Origin: Tamarix chinensis
Taxonomy: Eukaryota > Streptophyta > Magnoliopsida > Caryophyllales > Tamaricaceae
Length of the DNA: 64,000 bases
Reading direction: 5' to 3'
Assembly (NCBI GenBank): GCA_030549775.1
Contig: CM060181.1
Coordinates: 32,586,753-32,650,752 of the forward strand
The translations under genes were made by a program, and so were the position numbers. The stretch's first letter is position 1. Each line of letters starts with the position of its first letter. Below are positions 36,585 to 47,830 of this stretch, one piece after another. Under the pieces are notes generated by a model. The model did not search any database and was not told the DNA's origin. It saw only the letters and a list, made by a program, of their open reading frames with translations.

Positions 36585-36935
36585 AAGTTGACCCAACCCG
36601 ACCGACCCAACCCGAATAACCCGACTTGAAACCCGATAGTAACCCAAAAAATAAAACCCGTTCATAACCCGAAAGCCCAAAACAACCCGATTCAATTTGG
36701 ACCCGACCTGAATTTAGCTAACCCGATAAAGACCCGAACCTAAATTGACCCGAACCAAAGTGACCAAAATCAATAATAACCCGAACCGAGCACACCTCAA
36801 ACCCGACCCGACCCAAACTCCAACCCGAACCCGAACCGACCCAAACTCTAACCCGAACCCGAACCGACCCGAACTTTAACTTTAACCCGAACTAACCCGA
36901 ACTCTAACCCGAACCCGAACCGACCCGAATAAAAA
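36585..36935 (+). repeat. Left subterminal ACCCGA repeats of the hAT
   Basis: Dozens of AACCCGA, GACCCGA and ACCCGAACC hexamer-like units. Such subterminal arrays bind the hAT transposase in known elements. Confidence 0.9.
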
Positions 36936-37172
36936 TTTTCCTTTCAAAAGAAGTGTTAGGCAAATCAGTTATTCATTCAACTCGGTATAAGATTGCTTTG
37001 TTTATTGATTTGCATTTTACAAGTTTTATTCTTTTTTATCCTTTCTAATTAAGAGGTAATGACTAAGATAATGTGTTTTAGTTCTGTCAAAAGGAAACTG
37101 ATTTACACGTAACACTTTTTTTTTGTCAATAATAATTTTACTTCCACGAATTTGAGATGCCAAACATGTCAT

Positions 37173-37432
37173 CACTACCACGGAAAGGGGTTTTAATAAT
37201 GGTTATTTTATAGTTTTAATAACGGTTTTCAACCGTTATTGAATCGCCCGTTATTAAATCTTTAATAACGTTTCATAACCGTCATGAAAAATACACAAAA
37301 ACCCGCGAATATGTGCGTAAACTTCATATTTAATAACGGATTTTACTTAAAAACCGTTGTTAAAAAGGAGCTTTTAATAACGGTTCTGATGAAAACCGTT
37401 ATTAAAATGTAGGTTTTAATAACGGTTCTTAT
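37173..37432 (+). repeat. CACTA-like terminus with TTTTAATAACGG subterminal repeats, inside the hAT
   Basis: CACTACCACGGAAAGG is followed by at least six copies of TTTTAATAACGG or its complement CCGTTATTAAA in both orientations, several forming hairpins. This is the usual look of a CACTA end. The opposite end was not found, so it is probably a fragment. It is unrelated to the CACTA hosting the hAT. Confidence 0.6.
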
Positions 37433-38357
37433 TAATCACTTGTATGTTAGTTAGGAATGTAACAAAATATACCCTAGCTATGTAACAAAATATGAAAAAT
37501 AACAAAAAACCTCAATTTAGAGGCCAAAATGGCCTTTTTTGGGCTCCCAGATTGCACAAACCGGCTACACCGCTTTGCCACATCGTAGATCTCGAAAAAA
37601 TACCGAAAATAGCCTCCTAGATCACCCAAATCCGAGGTCCCATGAAAACGTTATGACCCTCCAAAGTTTAGCATGTGAGGACCCTTCATGCCTGGCTACA
37701 GGCATCTTTTTTTCCTCGTTTTCAATTCATATTCAAGGTCCATGGAGACGGGGGAGGGTGTATTTTCTCATTTCTTGTATAAAAAACATGGAGTGCTGCA
37801 GTATGCCAGTATGATCAAAGCTAGCCTTTCTAGCCTCATGACATAAACATTAAGGTAAGTTCACAATAACAATTTGATTCAGGTTTCTAAAATCAATGGA
37901 AAGCGATTATACTACAGAAAATCTACAGCCAATATGCCGAATCAAAATCAGGGATGCCCATTGGCCGGTGTCTGTCACATCTCACGCTAACAAAATCACA
38001 GAATCAAAGGTCCAGAGCAACATTCCTGAATCAACAAAGAAAAGGAAAGCTTCTCGACCCCTTCGGAAGTTAACTAATTCTGGTAACAACTACTGCACCT
38101 TTATCAATCCTCAGATACAACTGCAAGACTAATGAACTCACTCTCCCTTGGGGTTTTTTAACCTAAAGTTTCAATATCAGCTAGCTATTGAAATCAACTG
38201 CCCACGTGGATATTTCAACCCATGAGTCTATTAGCCTTCTACAAGAAGAGGATCAACACAAATGGGGATACATATAGGGTTCCACCAAGTAGCAGCATCA
38301 TTCAATTTCCAGAGCATATAAAGGCCTGGCTTTATACTGCCTCAAATTTGAAACATA
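37433..38357. other. Unassigned segment of the hAT interior
   Basis: Two plus-strand frames (37539-37814, 37896-38132) have no recognised similarity. The part next to 38358 may be captured 3' flanking sequence of the Per1-like gene. Confidence 0.4.
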
Positions 38358-38645
38358 CTACTTTACCTTCTTAACATGCACCGATGTTCGATACTTGGCA
38401 TCATCCCTGATAAAACTCCACCAAATGTAGGCAATGGGAACAGTAGTAGCATGCCAAAGAGCATGAGCATCTATAAATCCTTGGTATGGAGGAAAATCAT
38501 ATATCTCAAGAAGCATCGCAAGTCCACCTCTTATGACTACCAACCACACTTTCCTCCGAGAAGGATGGCGACTGATACCAGCCCAAATTGCCCATATGAG
38601 AAGCTGTGCAACGACCATCACTACACAGACTTTCATGTTCCATCC
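38358..38645 (-). pseudogene. Captured last exon of a Per1-like (PGAP3) gene
   Basis: The minus-strand frame reads GWNMKVCVVMVVAQLLIWA, then PPYQGFIDAHALWHATTVPI and WWSFIRDDAKYRT, ending VKKVK-stop. This is the C-terminal part of plant Per1-like proteins, membrane proteins of the ER/Golgi that remodel GPI-anchor lipids. The H of DAHALWHA is among the family's conserved histidines. It begins at a splice-acceptor-like TGTAG and keeps the natural stop, giving about 95 of the roughly 340 residues usual for the family. The rest of the gene is absent. It lies inside the hAT on the transposase strand. Confidence 0.85.
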
Positions 38646-38662
38646 TACAGCAGGTGTCAGAA

Positions 38663-38737
38663 TTACATAAAAGCCAACCTCCTTTCTGCTGATTATAGAG
38701 GAAAAATGTAACATAAAAGCCAACCTCCTTGCTGCTG
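38663..38737 (-). repeat. 29-bp direct repeat at the kinase/Per1 fragment junction
   Basis: TAAAAGCCAACCTCCTT with flanks occurs at 38663-38691 and 38709-38737, 46 bp apart, with two mismatches. It spans the end of the kinase exon and the start of the intron before the Per1-like exon. Confidence 0.85.
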
Positions 38738-38825
38738 CTTCTCTTAACTTCACATCAATTTCTTTGCTCGGTGGATATTTTGGTAGACTAGATGGCTCAC
38801 AAGCATAAGGTTTGGTAGTAAAGAA
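38735..38825 (-). pseudogene. Captured exon of a CDK-like Ser/Thr kinase (At1g18670/At1g54610 family)
   Basis: After an acceptor-like GGTTACAG the minus strand encodes FFTTKPYACEPSSLPKYPPS, then KEIDVKLREAAAR. This is the signature just past the kinase catalytic core in the plant CDK-like protein family ('...YACxPSSLPKYPPSKEIDAKxREEARR'). Only about 33 residues are present and no catalytic motif is included, so it cannot be active. It ends in the 29-bp repeat that joins it to the Per1-like fragment. Confidence 0.75.
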
Positions 38826-39456
38826 CTGTAACCAGATTGAAGGTAGCAAATCAATCAATGTTCTTCTCAGAAAAGTACTTCATTGAAATAGAAAGAGAAA
38901 AAATACCTGTATAAATTAACTGAAGTAGACATTGACCAGTAGAGGCTAAATGCAGTGTCTTTGGGCAATGGAGTGCAACTAAAGTAGGCACAAGAGGGTT
39001 CTCCCAGCACATAGAAAATGGAACTTTGAACCAGTCAGATGACAATAATGTTTTACCAACAAAAACTGGTTGCAGACAAGTGTAAAGAGAAACAAGAGAC
39101 ATAAATTGAAGTAGAAGTGTGCAATGGAGAAAAAAAATGCCTGCAACAGTCAGGTGAGGAAAGATAAGAAATGAAAGAGAAATGAGTAAAGCTATGTAAC
39201 ACCTAATTAGCAAAATAGGATAAAATAACATGCATGTTAGCTAAGTGATTGGTTTGAGCACCTTGCAACTGTCCTGCTGCCCCATCATTTGCCTATTGTA
39301 ATTCCAATTTTGGTGGTAGTATGGTAGCAGCTGAAGTGCTAAACCATAATTTTATTTTATTTATCATAAAAGAAGAATTCCAGTCAAATTACAAAGATTC
39401 CTTGCGCTGCAGCCTCCTTATCTGGGAACAAATTGGCAGGAATAATTGAGACATAC

Positions 39457-39700
39457 CAATTAATCTAGTTCCTACAATGTCCAACCCAAGATCACCACGC
39501 AACAGATACAACTGTTCAATAAAAGTTTCCACTTGGATATGCACCGCAAGCAAATGGGCACAGGAATCTGGAGTAAAATAAGATACCAGGAGCTCATTTT
39601 CAGCCGAGTAACTTACCGACGGCTAGAAAATTGATTGATTCTTTCAACTAAATACATAGCATCATGTCGTATACTTACTAGGTTCAAAGCTTCTTGAGTT
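39457..39700 (-). pseudogene. Two captured exons of an unidentified host gene
   Basis: Minus-strand frame SIRHDAMYLVERINQFSSRR ends at a consensus donor GTAAGT (39611-39616). A following stretch SYFTPDSCAHLLAVHIQ continuing to LYLLRGDLGLDIVGTRLI ends at a second donor GTATGT (39451-39456). Clean donors directly after two uninterrupted, compositionally normal frames suggest real exons. I do not recognise the family. The upstream boundaries are uncertain. Confidence 0.45.
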
Positions 39701-40028
39701 TAGTTAAGTCTATAGCAATGGCCAAATGTTAGTCACATTAAAAGTCCAAACAAGTGTAAATAAGAAAACTAGAGCAATGATAACAATAGTGATTCTGAAT
39801 TTCTAACTGTCTGAGTTGAGAATCACAAAACGACCACAACATCTGTAGGTATATTAACCATTTCTGGTCCTATTCCCATTGCTGCCATATTGGCAGAGCA
39901 GCTCACCGGCAGAATCTGTTTTTTTTTTCAGCCATAATTCTGTTAACTAATAATTGAGGAGTATACATATATTATGAATGTTACGGTGGTAATTGAATAA
40001 GGAGGGGCGGGGGGCTCTTTTTTTTTAC

Positions 40029-40226
40029 CTCTTTGGGTTCTGTCACCATTAGGTTCTACTTCTGGAAGAGGTGGATATGTAGGCCTCTTCTTGGAGCATG
40101 TTTCTTCCTCCTCGTTGACATTAGCAACTTCAGCCTTCTCTTCAGGGATGGATTCAACAGGATGTTTCATGTTCTCCATTGAAGCTGCAAGAGCTTGTTG
40201 CAGTTCACCATCTTCGTCAATAATAT
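40029..40226 (-). pseudogene. PUX7-like: Captured PUX7-like exon (linker before the UBX domain)
   Basis: Between an acceptor CACCTACAG and donor AG|GTAAAA the minus strand encodes DEDGELQQALAASM, an acidic middle, then KKRPTYPPLPEVEPNGDR. PUX7-type proteins carry an 'ELQxALAASLE' ubiquitin-interacting-like motif followed by KKPxYPPLPEEPKGDR just before the UBX domain that binds CDC48/p97. The UBX exons do not follow, so the fragment is cut off. Confidence 0.8.
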
Positions 40227-40484
40227 CTGTAGGTGAAAGAGAGACTAAGTTCAAAATTTCTCTCAAAGTTAACAGTTAAAATACAACTAACATTGTGAAA
40301 ATAGATAGTGCAGGTAGGGTTATAGCTTTAGTCATTAAGCTTCAGTCATTAAGCCTTCCTTAAAATCTTAATCATATAAGAACATGAGCCATAATTTTAT
40401 TTTTAAAACCAAACTAAGCTGAGTCTTATCTACTGTCCATCAGCACACAAGACATCAAAAACCATGAGAAGTGTCGGTACATAC

Positions 40485-40520
40485 CAGTAAGATCCCTACT
40501 CAATCTGTCCATAAGATTTT
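40485..40520 (-). pseudogene. PUX7-like: Captured short PUX7-like exon
   Basis: Acceptor CCCCTAG and donor CTG|GTATGT flank 36 nt encoding NLMDRLSRDLT, which aligns with the LVPFMDxGPR stretch after the UAS domain. It is identified mainly by its place between two better exons. Confidence 0.5.
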
Positions 40521-40697
40521 CTAGGGGAAATAAAAAATAGACAGTAAGACCACCACTAAGTCCCAGTAATGGCTAAGAATCCCACAAGCCCTTAGCTGGT
40601 TCTGCATAGTTAGTCTTAGATATAAACATGCGCATTTTTCCAAACCAGTTGAAAGCAGCAGAGAGAGTAATGAGTATGACATTAAGACAGAACCTAC

Positions 40698-40797
40698 CTC
40701 CAGCAATACATATGGATGCACCATTCCCGACCACAAGTGCATTTTTTGTCCTGTAATATGAGAAAACCTTCTTCCCCTCATTTGTATCATCATATGC
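40698..40797 (-). pseudogene. PUX7-like: Captured PUX7-like UAS-domain exon with internal deletion
   Basis: The exon (acceptor TATGTAG, donor CTGGAG|GTAGGT) encodes YDDTNEGKKVFSYY in one frame and ITGQKMHLWSGMVHPYVLLE in another. In intact PUX7 these blocks are joined by about 15 residues (the 'KLxSIPVVLVIDP' region). That segment is deleted and the frame is shifted. The UAS domain is a thioredoxin-like fold. Confidence 0.8.
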
Positions 40798-41709
40798 CTA
40801 CATATTTACACCAAATAAGAAAATCACAGCTAACTAAAAATTCAAAAGAGAAAGCAACACTAATCTTAAATAGAGGTCAATCATGATGCAGGAACAAGAA
40901 AGAATATACATCAAGAATAAGCCACTACATCCAGCCCCTATCCTGTTCCCATAAATAGGATGTAATTTAGAAAAAGGTTTATACTCCATCAAAACAAAAA
41001 GATAGTTCAGTTCTCCAGATAGGAGCAAGAATTTCTACAATTTATGAGTTTGAAGGCCAGTAAGGTATAAGAATAAAAAACAATTGATCCATTACTTTGT
41101 TAGAAAAAAGGTTTTATTGAGGCTAGAAATCTTGATAGCTACTTGGTACAGTGAGTGATAAAAAAACAGCACAAATAAAACATAAATCAGCTATAAAGAA
41201 AAAGAACAAGAAAATAATCACCTGCCAAAAGATAAAATAGTGCTCTCTCTACTTTCTACAGCTTCACCTGTCAAAGAGATGGTTCGACATTCACAGAGAC
41301 ACAAAGCCATTCCTTATTCTAATCGTTAATCGATAACTAAATGGTGTAGGTGGGAGCATGTTGATTCTACTTAGTGTGTTATTCTCACAGATCCTTTTGT
41401 CTGCAGCTCCGCTGCATTTTGTCCCTGTTTAAAAATTTGGAATGTACAACAGTAAGACAAAGTCCCCTGGGAATAACCAAGTAACCTTCATAGATTAAGT
41501 AAAATGAAGAGCTGAACTTAGCCATGTGAATACAGTAGTGCAAACCACCTCTTTTCAGCCATGTTCGATGGTAGTGCTGGGTCGTGCATTCGTTAGCAGA
41601 GATTGAGAGACAAACATTTAAGAAACGCCCAAGAAATGAGATAGTATAAAATAGTGTTTGGAACTGATATGATCATATGCTCAAACATGAAAAGGTACAA
41701 TATCTTTAC

Positions 41710-41899
41710 AAAGGACCCACGATACATCAGAGCAAAAGGAGGACGATATAAGGCAGCAAGATTGTCTCGAGTACCCTCAGTTGTTGATGTGCTGCCTTGA
41801 TCTAAATCCCATACACCAGGGCGTGCCATTTCTTCAACAAAATTACTAACAGCAACGGTGGAACTTGCAGGATGTAAAGGATCTCCAGTTCTTGAAGCT
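41710..41899 (-). pseudogene. PUX7-like: Captured PUX7-like exon before the UAS domain
   Basis: The minus strand encodes ASRTGDPLHPASSTVAVSNF, EEMARPGVWDLDQG and DNLAALYRPPFALMYRGSF, between acceptor GTTTAG and donor TTT|GTAAAG. It matches the 'NF..EM..PGVWE.EQG....SRDNLASLYRPPFxLMxxGSFEKAK' region of PUX7-like proteins. It starts about 350 bp after the transposase end on the same strand, so read-through transcription could include it. A candidate earlier exon (about 42121-42171, EEDEYVG) is too short to call. Confidence 0.85.
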
Positions 41900-42244
41900 C
41901 TAAACAAACACAAAAAGACAGCATTCAGACACATGGAGCAGCCAAAAAAGTAAAAGTGAAGCAAATAAATTGATTGTCTGACTTATGGTGCACATACACA
42001 CACTCTCTCTCTCTCTCAGAGACACAGAAAATATGAAAGCTCATTGATAAATAGTTGAATAGTTAGATAAAGAATTAAAATAGTACCTATGGACCTTATT
42101 AAGGATGTCTAGTAGGGGGGTTACCTCCATCCCATCCCACATTGCAACCAACATATTCATCTTCCTCAGTTGCTAGAGAAACAATAACACATTAGAAAAT
42201 TACTATGATGTAGAAACACAGAAGTAAATAAAAGCCTTAAAAAT

Positions 42245-44254
42245 ACTACCTTCAAAACCATACAACCAACTACAAGTAGTTATCAACGCTTCAATATTTT
42301 CAAGCAAGTACGAGCTTCTCCACTTACTTAAAACTCTACCTCCAATGCTAAAAGTTGATTATGATGGAACAGTTGTAAGGGGCACACTTAAAATATCCCT
42401 AGCTAGATGTGCAAGCTCTCCATATTGAGACTCGTTCTCTCTCCAAAAGTCAAGAATGTTCATCTTGATTTTGCGGTCCATTCTTGGATCATCTAGATAC
42501 TTATCCAGCTTTGTCTTTTCATTATAGGTGTATGCAGTCTCATTTTCATCAAAACCCTAAAAATTACAAACGCAAATGGATATATATATATATATATAAT
42601 AAATCAAGAATGATAAAAAAAAATTATATATAATAGTCAATTGAACATAAATATAATAACAAATCAAAATCAAAGGAAAGATATAAAAGATTAAGGGAGG
42701 TCAGAAATGTAAAACTTACGGTAGAGAAATCAAATTTGCGCTTGCGAGTAGAACCAAGGGTGTTAGTGTCTAATGTTGATGATGTTCCATAAGAGTTATA
42801 ACAAGTACCTCGTCCATCATTAACTGAAGGATACTCCACTAGAAGCATCCCTAACTTAAACCGCATATCATTGACTTTCAAAGAAGCCCTTGTTCCATCC
42901 TCAAATAATTTTTGATAGCAATACTTTAGAAAATCCAACTTACAACGAGGATCAAGAATCACAGCAAAAGCAAATAATGTACCATATTCATTCCCATCTA
43001 AGTTGGCCCAATACTTGTCAAATTTAATCTTCATTTCTGTAGCCATTTTCCTTAACACTTCATCGTCCCCTTTTATCAACTCATTTAAAAGCATTTCGAT
43101 CTTCCATACATTCTCAAAATACAAATTTGCAGTGGGATACTAACTACCAGAAAATAACTCAGTAATATCATAAAATGGTTCTAAGACATCACGAATTTTT
43201 TCAAGCATGTCCCACTCTTGAGGTCCTGGAAAATTCTTGTACAAAGGGTCAACAACCACCATCTCCTTAAATCCATTACGATAAATAATAGCTCTATCAA
43301 TCATCAAATAAGTAGAGTTCCACCTTGTGGGAACATCAAGCCATAATGCTTTAGTATCTGATATCCGAGCTAATTTCACACAATTTCAAAATGTAGTCTT
43401 CCTCGATTCTGAACACTTGATGTATTTTACACTATCTCTAATCTTAACAACAATATCCTCTATTACCTTAAGCCCATCCTTAACAATGAGATTCAAAACA
43501 TGAGCACCACACCGAACATGTAAGTAAATGCCATCATGCAACAAAAAATTTTGATCATTCAGTGTATTTCGCAAACGATCTTGCATTCTATCATTGCTTG
43601 AGGCATTGTCTAATGTGATAGAGAAAATCTTATCCTCAATACCCCAGTCTTGAAGCAAACTTAACACCGAATTATGTAAGATTTTGTCCCGTATGTGGTG
43701 TTCCTATATGACGAAAATTCAGCACTCTACTATTTAACTTCCAATTAACATCCACAAAATGAGCAGTCAAACACATATATCCCTCAGTTTGACAAGAAGT
43801 CCACATTAAGCTCAATTTTCAAGTTTGATTGCAATTTCAATACATCCAATTTTGCAGTATTTCTACAAATGGTTCTAACTTGATTATTCAAGTATGCATG
43901 AATTTCTCTATTGACTTCGTGTTCAACCCAAGAGAATGCATACCCATGCTTGATGATAGCCCTTGCTAATAGATCTCTGTAGATCTTTTGGTTATAGACA
44001 TTAGATTCTACTTTCATAATTTTTTGATATGATGGACATTTATCAAGATGTCTTTTTAGATTTGTTGTCCCATAATGTGAACTAGCAATGAAAGAAGCCA
44101 CCTTACAATGGCTGCAAAGTGCTCTCTCTTTTCCATCCTTGGTCTCGGTTCCTTTAAGTATCAGAAATTCTTTCCACACTAAGCTCCTTTTCTTATCAGC
44201 TTCTTGCAAATTAGGATCCGGAAGATTGCTAGCATCATAATTTCCAGCTTCCAT
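42245..44254 (-). pseudogene. hAT transposase (BED finger, hAT_C; RICESLEEPER/DAYSLEEPER-like), broken
   Basis: The start is the ATG at 44254 (MEAGNYDASNLPD). A BED zinc finger follows: VWKEF, then CSHCKVAS, then LKRHLDKCPSY. Near 43760, WTSCQTEGYMCLTAHFVD is reached only after a frameshift. The catalytic region has ITLDNASSNDRM and WLDVPTRWNSTYLMIDRA. The DUF4413-like part is KFDKYWANLDGNEYGTLFAFAVILDPRCKL. hAT_C has LDKYLDDPRM, FWRENESQYGELAHLARDIL, and VPLTTVPS-stop-STFSIGGRVL. The family's Glu in the (S/A)SESxFSxGGRVL motif is replaced by TAA. Two further in-frame stops lie near 43383 and 43137. In the intact family this enzyme binds the ends and cuts and pastes the element. This copy is dead. 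Confidence 0.92.
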
Positions 44255-44293
44255 AACTACAATAAATTATTAGTATTAGTATTTTATTAAGAT

Positions 44294-44435
44294 AATCATG
44301 AAATCACATACAATACAAATAGTATACCATAATCATGAAATCGCATACAATACAAATGGAACACCATAATCATGAAATCACATAAAATACAAATGGAATA
44401 CCATAATCAAATTAAGATAATCATGAAATCACATA
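44294..44435. repeat. 37-38-bp tandem repeat upstream of the transposase
   Basis: AATCATGAAATC(A/G)CATA and ATACAAATGGAATACCAT recur 3-4 times immediately 5' of the transposase start. It would lie in its 5' untranslated region or an intron. Confidence 0.85.
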
Positions 44436-45830
44436 CAAACAATCTGTTTGAGCCTGAAGTAACATAGGCTAACATTAACAAATGATTGAAATACACACAA
44501 TCTGCATGCTAATATTTAACAGGCTAACATATAATCTACAATTCTGCATGCTAAACATATATACATAATAATCTGTTTGCATGCTAATAGCCTAAACATG
44601 TATATGACCAGACCCAACAATAACATAATGACTTTTCTTGCTTCTAACTCAAATTCAATCTGTGATTCAGTAAACAACTAAATAAGAATTGGTACATCCA
44701 AAACAAACCATCCCACATGCAATAACCAAACAACCCTCAAGAAAACAAACAAATAAAAACATGCTGAGAGAGGAGTTCCAACTTCCAACTTTGAAAATCA
44801 ATACCCAACTTCGAAGACCTGTATAACAATACAAGCAGACAAAAAAAATTGCATCATCAACTAGGATTGAAAAATCAAAATTACCACTAACAGAGTAACA
44901 CTAAATCAACATTTAGCAACAAACAATCAACATAGGCATTTTGATTGATTTCTACAACAAAGAGTTGCCAAACAATGAAGAGCTAATGAACTATACATAA
45001 CCTCACCTCCGACCACTACAAGTCTATAATAATGTTGATTGAAAACGTAATAGAGGAAAGGAGGAGATGGAATGGAATGGAAGAAAATCGAAACGGGAAT
45101 CAGGAGCAGGTGGAAAATGTCGAAACAAGAGGAGATGAAAGGGAAGTATGGAATGAAATGCAAAATTTCGAAACAGAGGAGGAGATGGAACATAATGGAA
45201 GTATGGAATGAAATGGAAAAATTCGAAACAAAGGAGGAGGGAGCTGCTGTCGAGACTCGAGAGGAGCTGGATGGAATTATGGATAGCGGCAGTGCAGCAC
45301 AACATCAGAAAGTCGAAGCCGAACTACCGAAGGAGGGATCCATGGAGGTACTGAGTGCAGACCAGTGGAAGTGGTGACTGGTCTGGTTGTGCCGTTGTGG
45401 TCGACTGGTCTGGTTGTGCGGACATGCGGTTGTGGTCGACTGCTCTGGACGTCTGGTTGTGCTATTGTGGTCAACTGGTCGTGGAGGATGAAGGCTGGGT
45501 GGGACTCTGGGACTGGAACTCTGGAAGTCTTTGTTTGAGACTTTGATCGTTTCTGCTTGTTTGGTTCGAATCACACAATTCAGACCAAAACCAAACGCGG
45601 CACTGTGGTGGTGATGATGAGTAACCAGTGACGATAGAGAGAGTATCGAGTTGACAAAGAAGTGAGTGAGCCGGCCAGTGCTCTGTGTCTGTGTGTCTTG
45701 TGTCGTGTGAGTGAGGGTGATTGAGTGTAAGCTACAGTGAGAGGTGAGGTTGCGTGCGTCTATGTGAGTAGTGTAGGATAGCAGTAAGTAGTTGTAGTAG
45801 CGTAGCCGTAGCTAGAGATACATGCGAGAT
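44436..45830 (-). promoter_or_regulatory. Upstream region of the hAT transposase with minisatellites
   Basis: No gene. It contains degenerate ~60-bp repeats of AGGAGATGGAA...GTATGGAATGAAATG and AAATTTCGAAACA (45060-45240) and a GT-rich minisatellite with TCTGGTTGTG and GTGGTCGACTG (45370-45480). The 45580-45820 part is richer in GC and holds GTGTGTGTCTTGTGTCG-like simple sequence. A promoter here is inferred only from position. Confidence 0.4.
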
Positions 45831-47439
45831 ATTTTGATCGATCATATCTAATACGTTAAATTTGGAGGGAAAATAAAATATAGATATTGGGGGGAAAATA
45901 AGATTTAGGTGAAATATTAAAAAAATATAAAGTTATTAGAAAATTAAAAATATTTTAACTAATATCTTATTATAGTTTATATAAAATTAAGGGGGTTAGA
46001 AAAATAAGAACTAAGTGAAATATTTAATAGGGGACAAAGTATTAAAAAATATTTAGTATTTAATGTATAAAAAATGAAATGAGTCAAAAATGAGACTTTT
46101 AAATAAAATTTAATCATGTAAGATTTTGAGTTTATTTTCTCATAGTATTTAAATGTAATAATAAGGTATATAATGTTATTATTAATTATAATTATCATTT
46201 AATTTAAAGATAAAAGTTATTTGTATTTCTAACCCTAATTAAAGTTTGAGACTAAATTATATATGTAATTTATTCACAGCATGTTTAACATTTACATCTT
46301 TATACTTTATAATAATAATTCCCTTTTATAATATTTTTTTAGTTGGTATGTTAGTAATATTTTGTGATAGCATGTATATATATTTGTACTCATTTTAAAA
46401 TTTTACGTTAATTATAGCTTTAACATTTGTAATATGCTTTTTTACTCCTTAATTCATAATATCAAATTATCAATAGACTAATAGTCCACCTCATATGTAA
46501 ATTATATCATTTTTTAATTTATTTTAACTAAAGAAATATTTATTCATTTTGTTTTAAAAATATACTCTCATTTTAGTGAAATTTCAATTCATAAATATTG
46601 AACTCATTATTTTGTACTAAATTAATTAAATATATTATTTTTGCTAAAACTTATTTATTTGTAAAATTGGTAGATCATTAAGAACAATTCATTGGATGTT
46701 CACCTTATCATATTTAATAAATAGGTTTCAGTTGATACTATAAAGTTCAAAATTATAACTTAAATTATTATTATAATAATAATAATGATATGGAAATTTT
46801 GATGTAAAGTTATGGAAATTAATAAAAATATATTATTTTCCAAAATGGGTAATATTTATTTTATAGTTATTCATTTGTTAAAACTAAAATAAAATAAAAC
46901 ACTGATATCAATATAAAGGTTCATTAAAGATACATATCATTGCCTTTTACCACTGGATTTTTTAATATAATCATATTATATCATAGGTTTATTTATAAGT
47001 GGGTATTAGTTGGTACTGCAAAGTTACGAGCTATTAATAACATAAATTATTAGTATAAGAATAAAAATGACAATAAAAAGATTTTGCTAATGATGAGATA
47101 TTTAATAAATAGGTTTCTTTTATATATGAATATTCAATATTTTCATATTATATATTGAATTTCCCTAATATAATAGTATCTTAGCATATCATAGAATCTA
47201 TGACAACACATTACTAGAAATTGTGTGTAATGTGTTGGAGATGAGTTAGATATACAGGTATAGGAGGATGCAATATTGCAATGCATGAGTAAGCCATAAT
47301 AGAAGGTATTTTTTACTTCATCCAAATAGTTTAGATTAGAAAATGAGTTTATAACTATTGAAATGCAACGCACATGAGATATATCATGAAATTGTTGGAT
47401 CATGGCTCATAGCAAAAGAATACAAATTTATTATGACCT
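45831..47439. other. AT-rich spacer of the hAT interior
   Basis: Very AT-rich, stop-dense on both strands, no recognised motif. Confidence 0.5.
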
Positions 47440-47830
47440 ATTTTACAACCTATAAAGTTATTGGATATTTTAAAGCTTTATTAACTTTACAACCAACTAG
47501 GGATAATATTAGCTAGGCATGATATTGAGATAAAAGATCTAAAGGGAGTCAAGGATGAGTAGTCATCATCAAGTTTTCAATTAGTCAATGACAAAAAATA
47601 TAGCACCTGACAATCCTCACTGAGAATATCAGATTAAGATTAATACTTCAAATAATTAAAGGCTTGTAAGGAGTAGCTATTAACTAAAAATAGGTTGGTT
47701 AAGAAAGGTACGAATGGACCAACGTGTGAGATATGTGAACAAGTAACTTAGACTTTAGTGCATGAGATTAATGATTACCCAATTACCCAAGTGTTTTATT
47801 TGGATGATGATAATCCATAGTGAAGTTGTA
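47440..47830 (+). pseudogene. LINE C-terminal (zinc-binding) fragment inside the hAT
   Basis: Interrupted frames read TLQPTRDNIS, then RLVKKGTNGPTCEICEQVT-stop-TLVHEI. This matches the 'WKLxxPxKxxxFxWRxxxxxLxTxxxLxKRxxxxxxxCxxCxxxxETxxHLxxxC' end of plant LINE ORF2. It is an old insertion or captured fragment. Confidence 0.55.

Noticed and set aside
37896..38132. Plus-strand 78-residue frame
   Set aside because: Composition looks gene-like, but no similarity was recognised and no splice sites or second exon support it; left as unassigned sequence.
38376..38711. Plus-strand 111-residue frame opposite the Per1-like exon
   Set aside because: Antisense shadow of the recognisable minus-strand exons.
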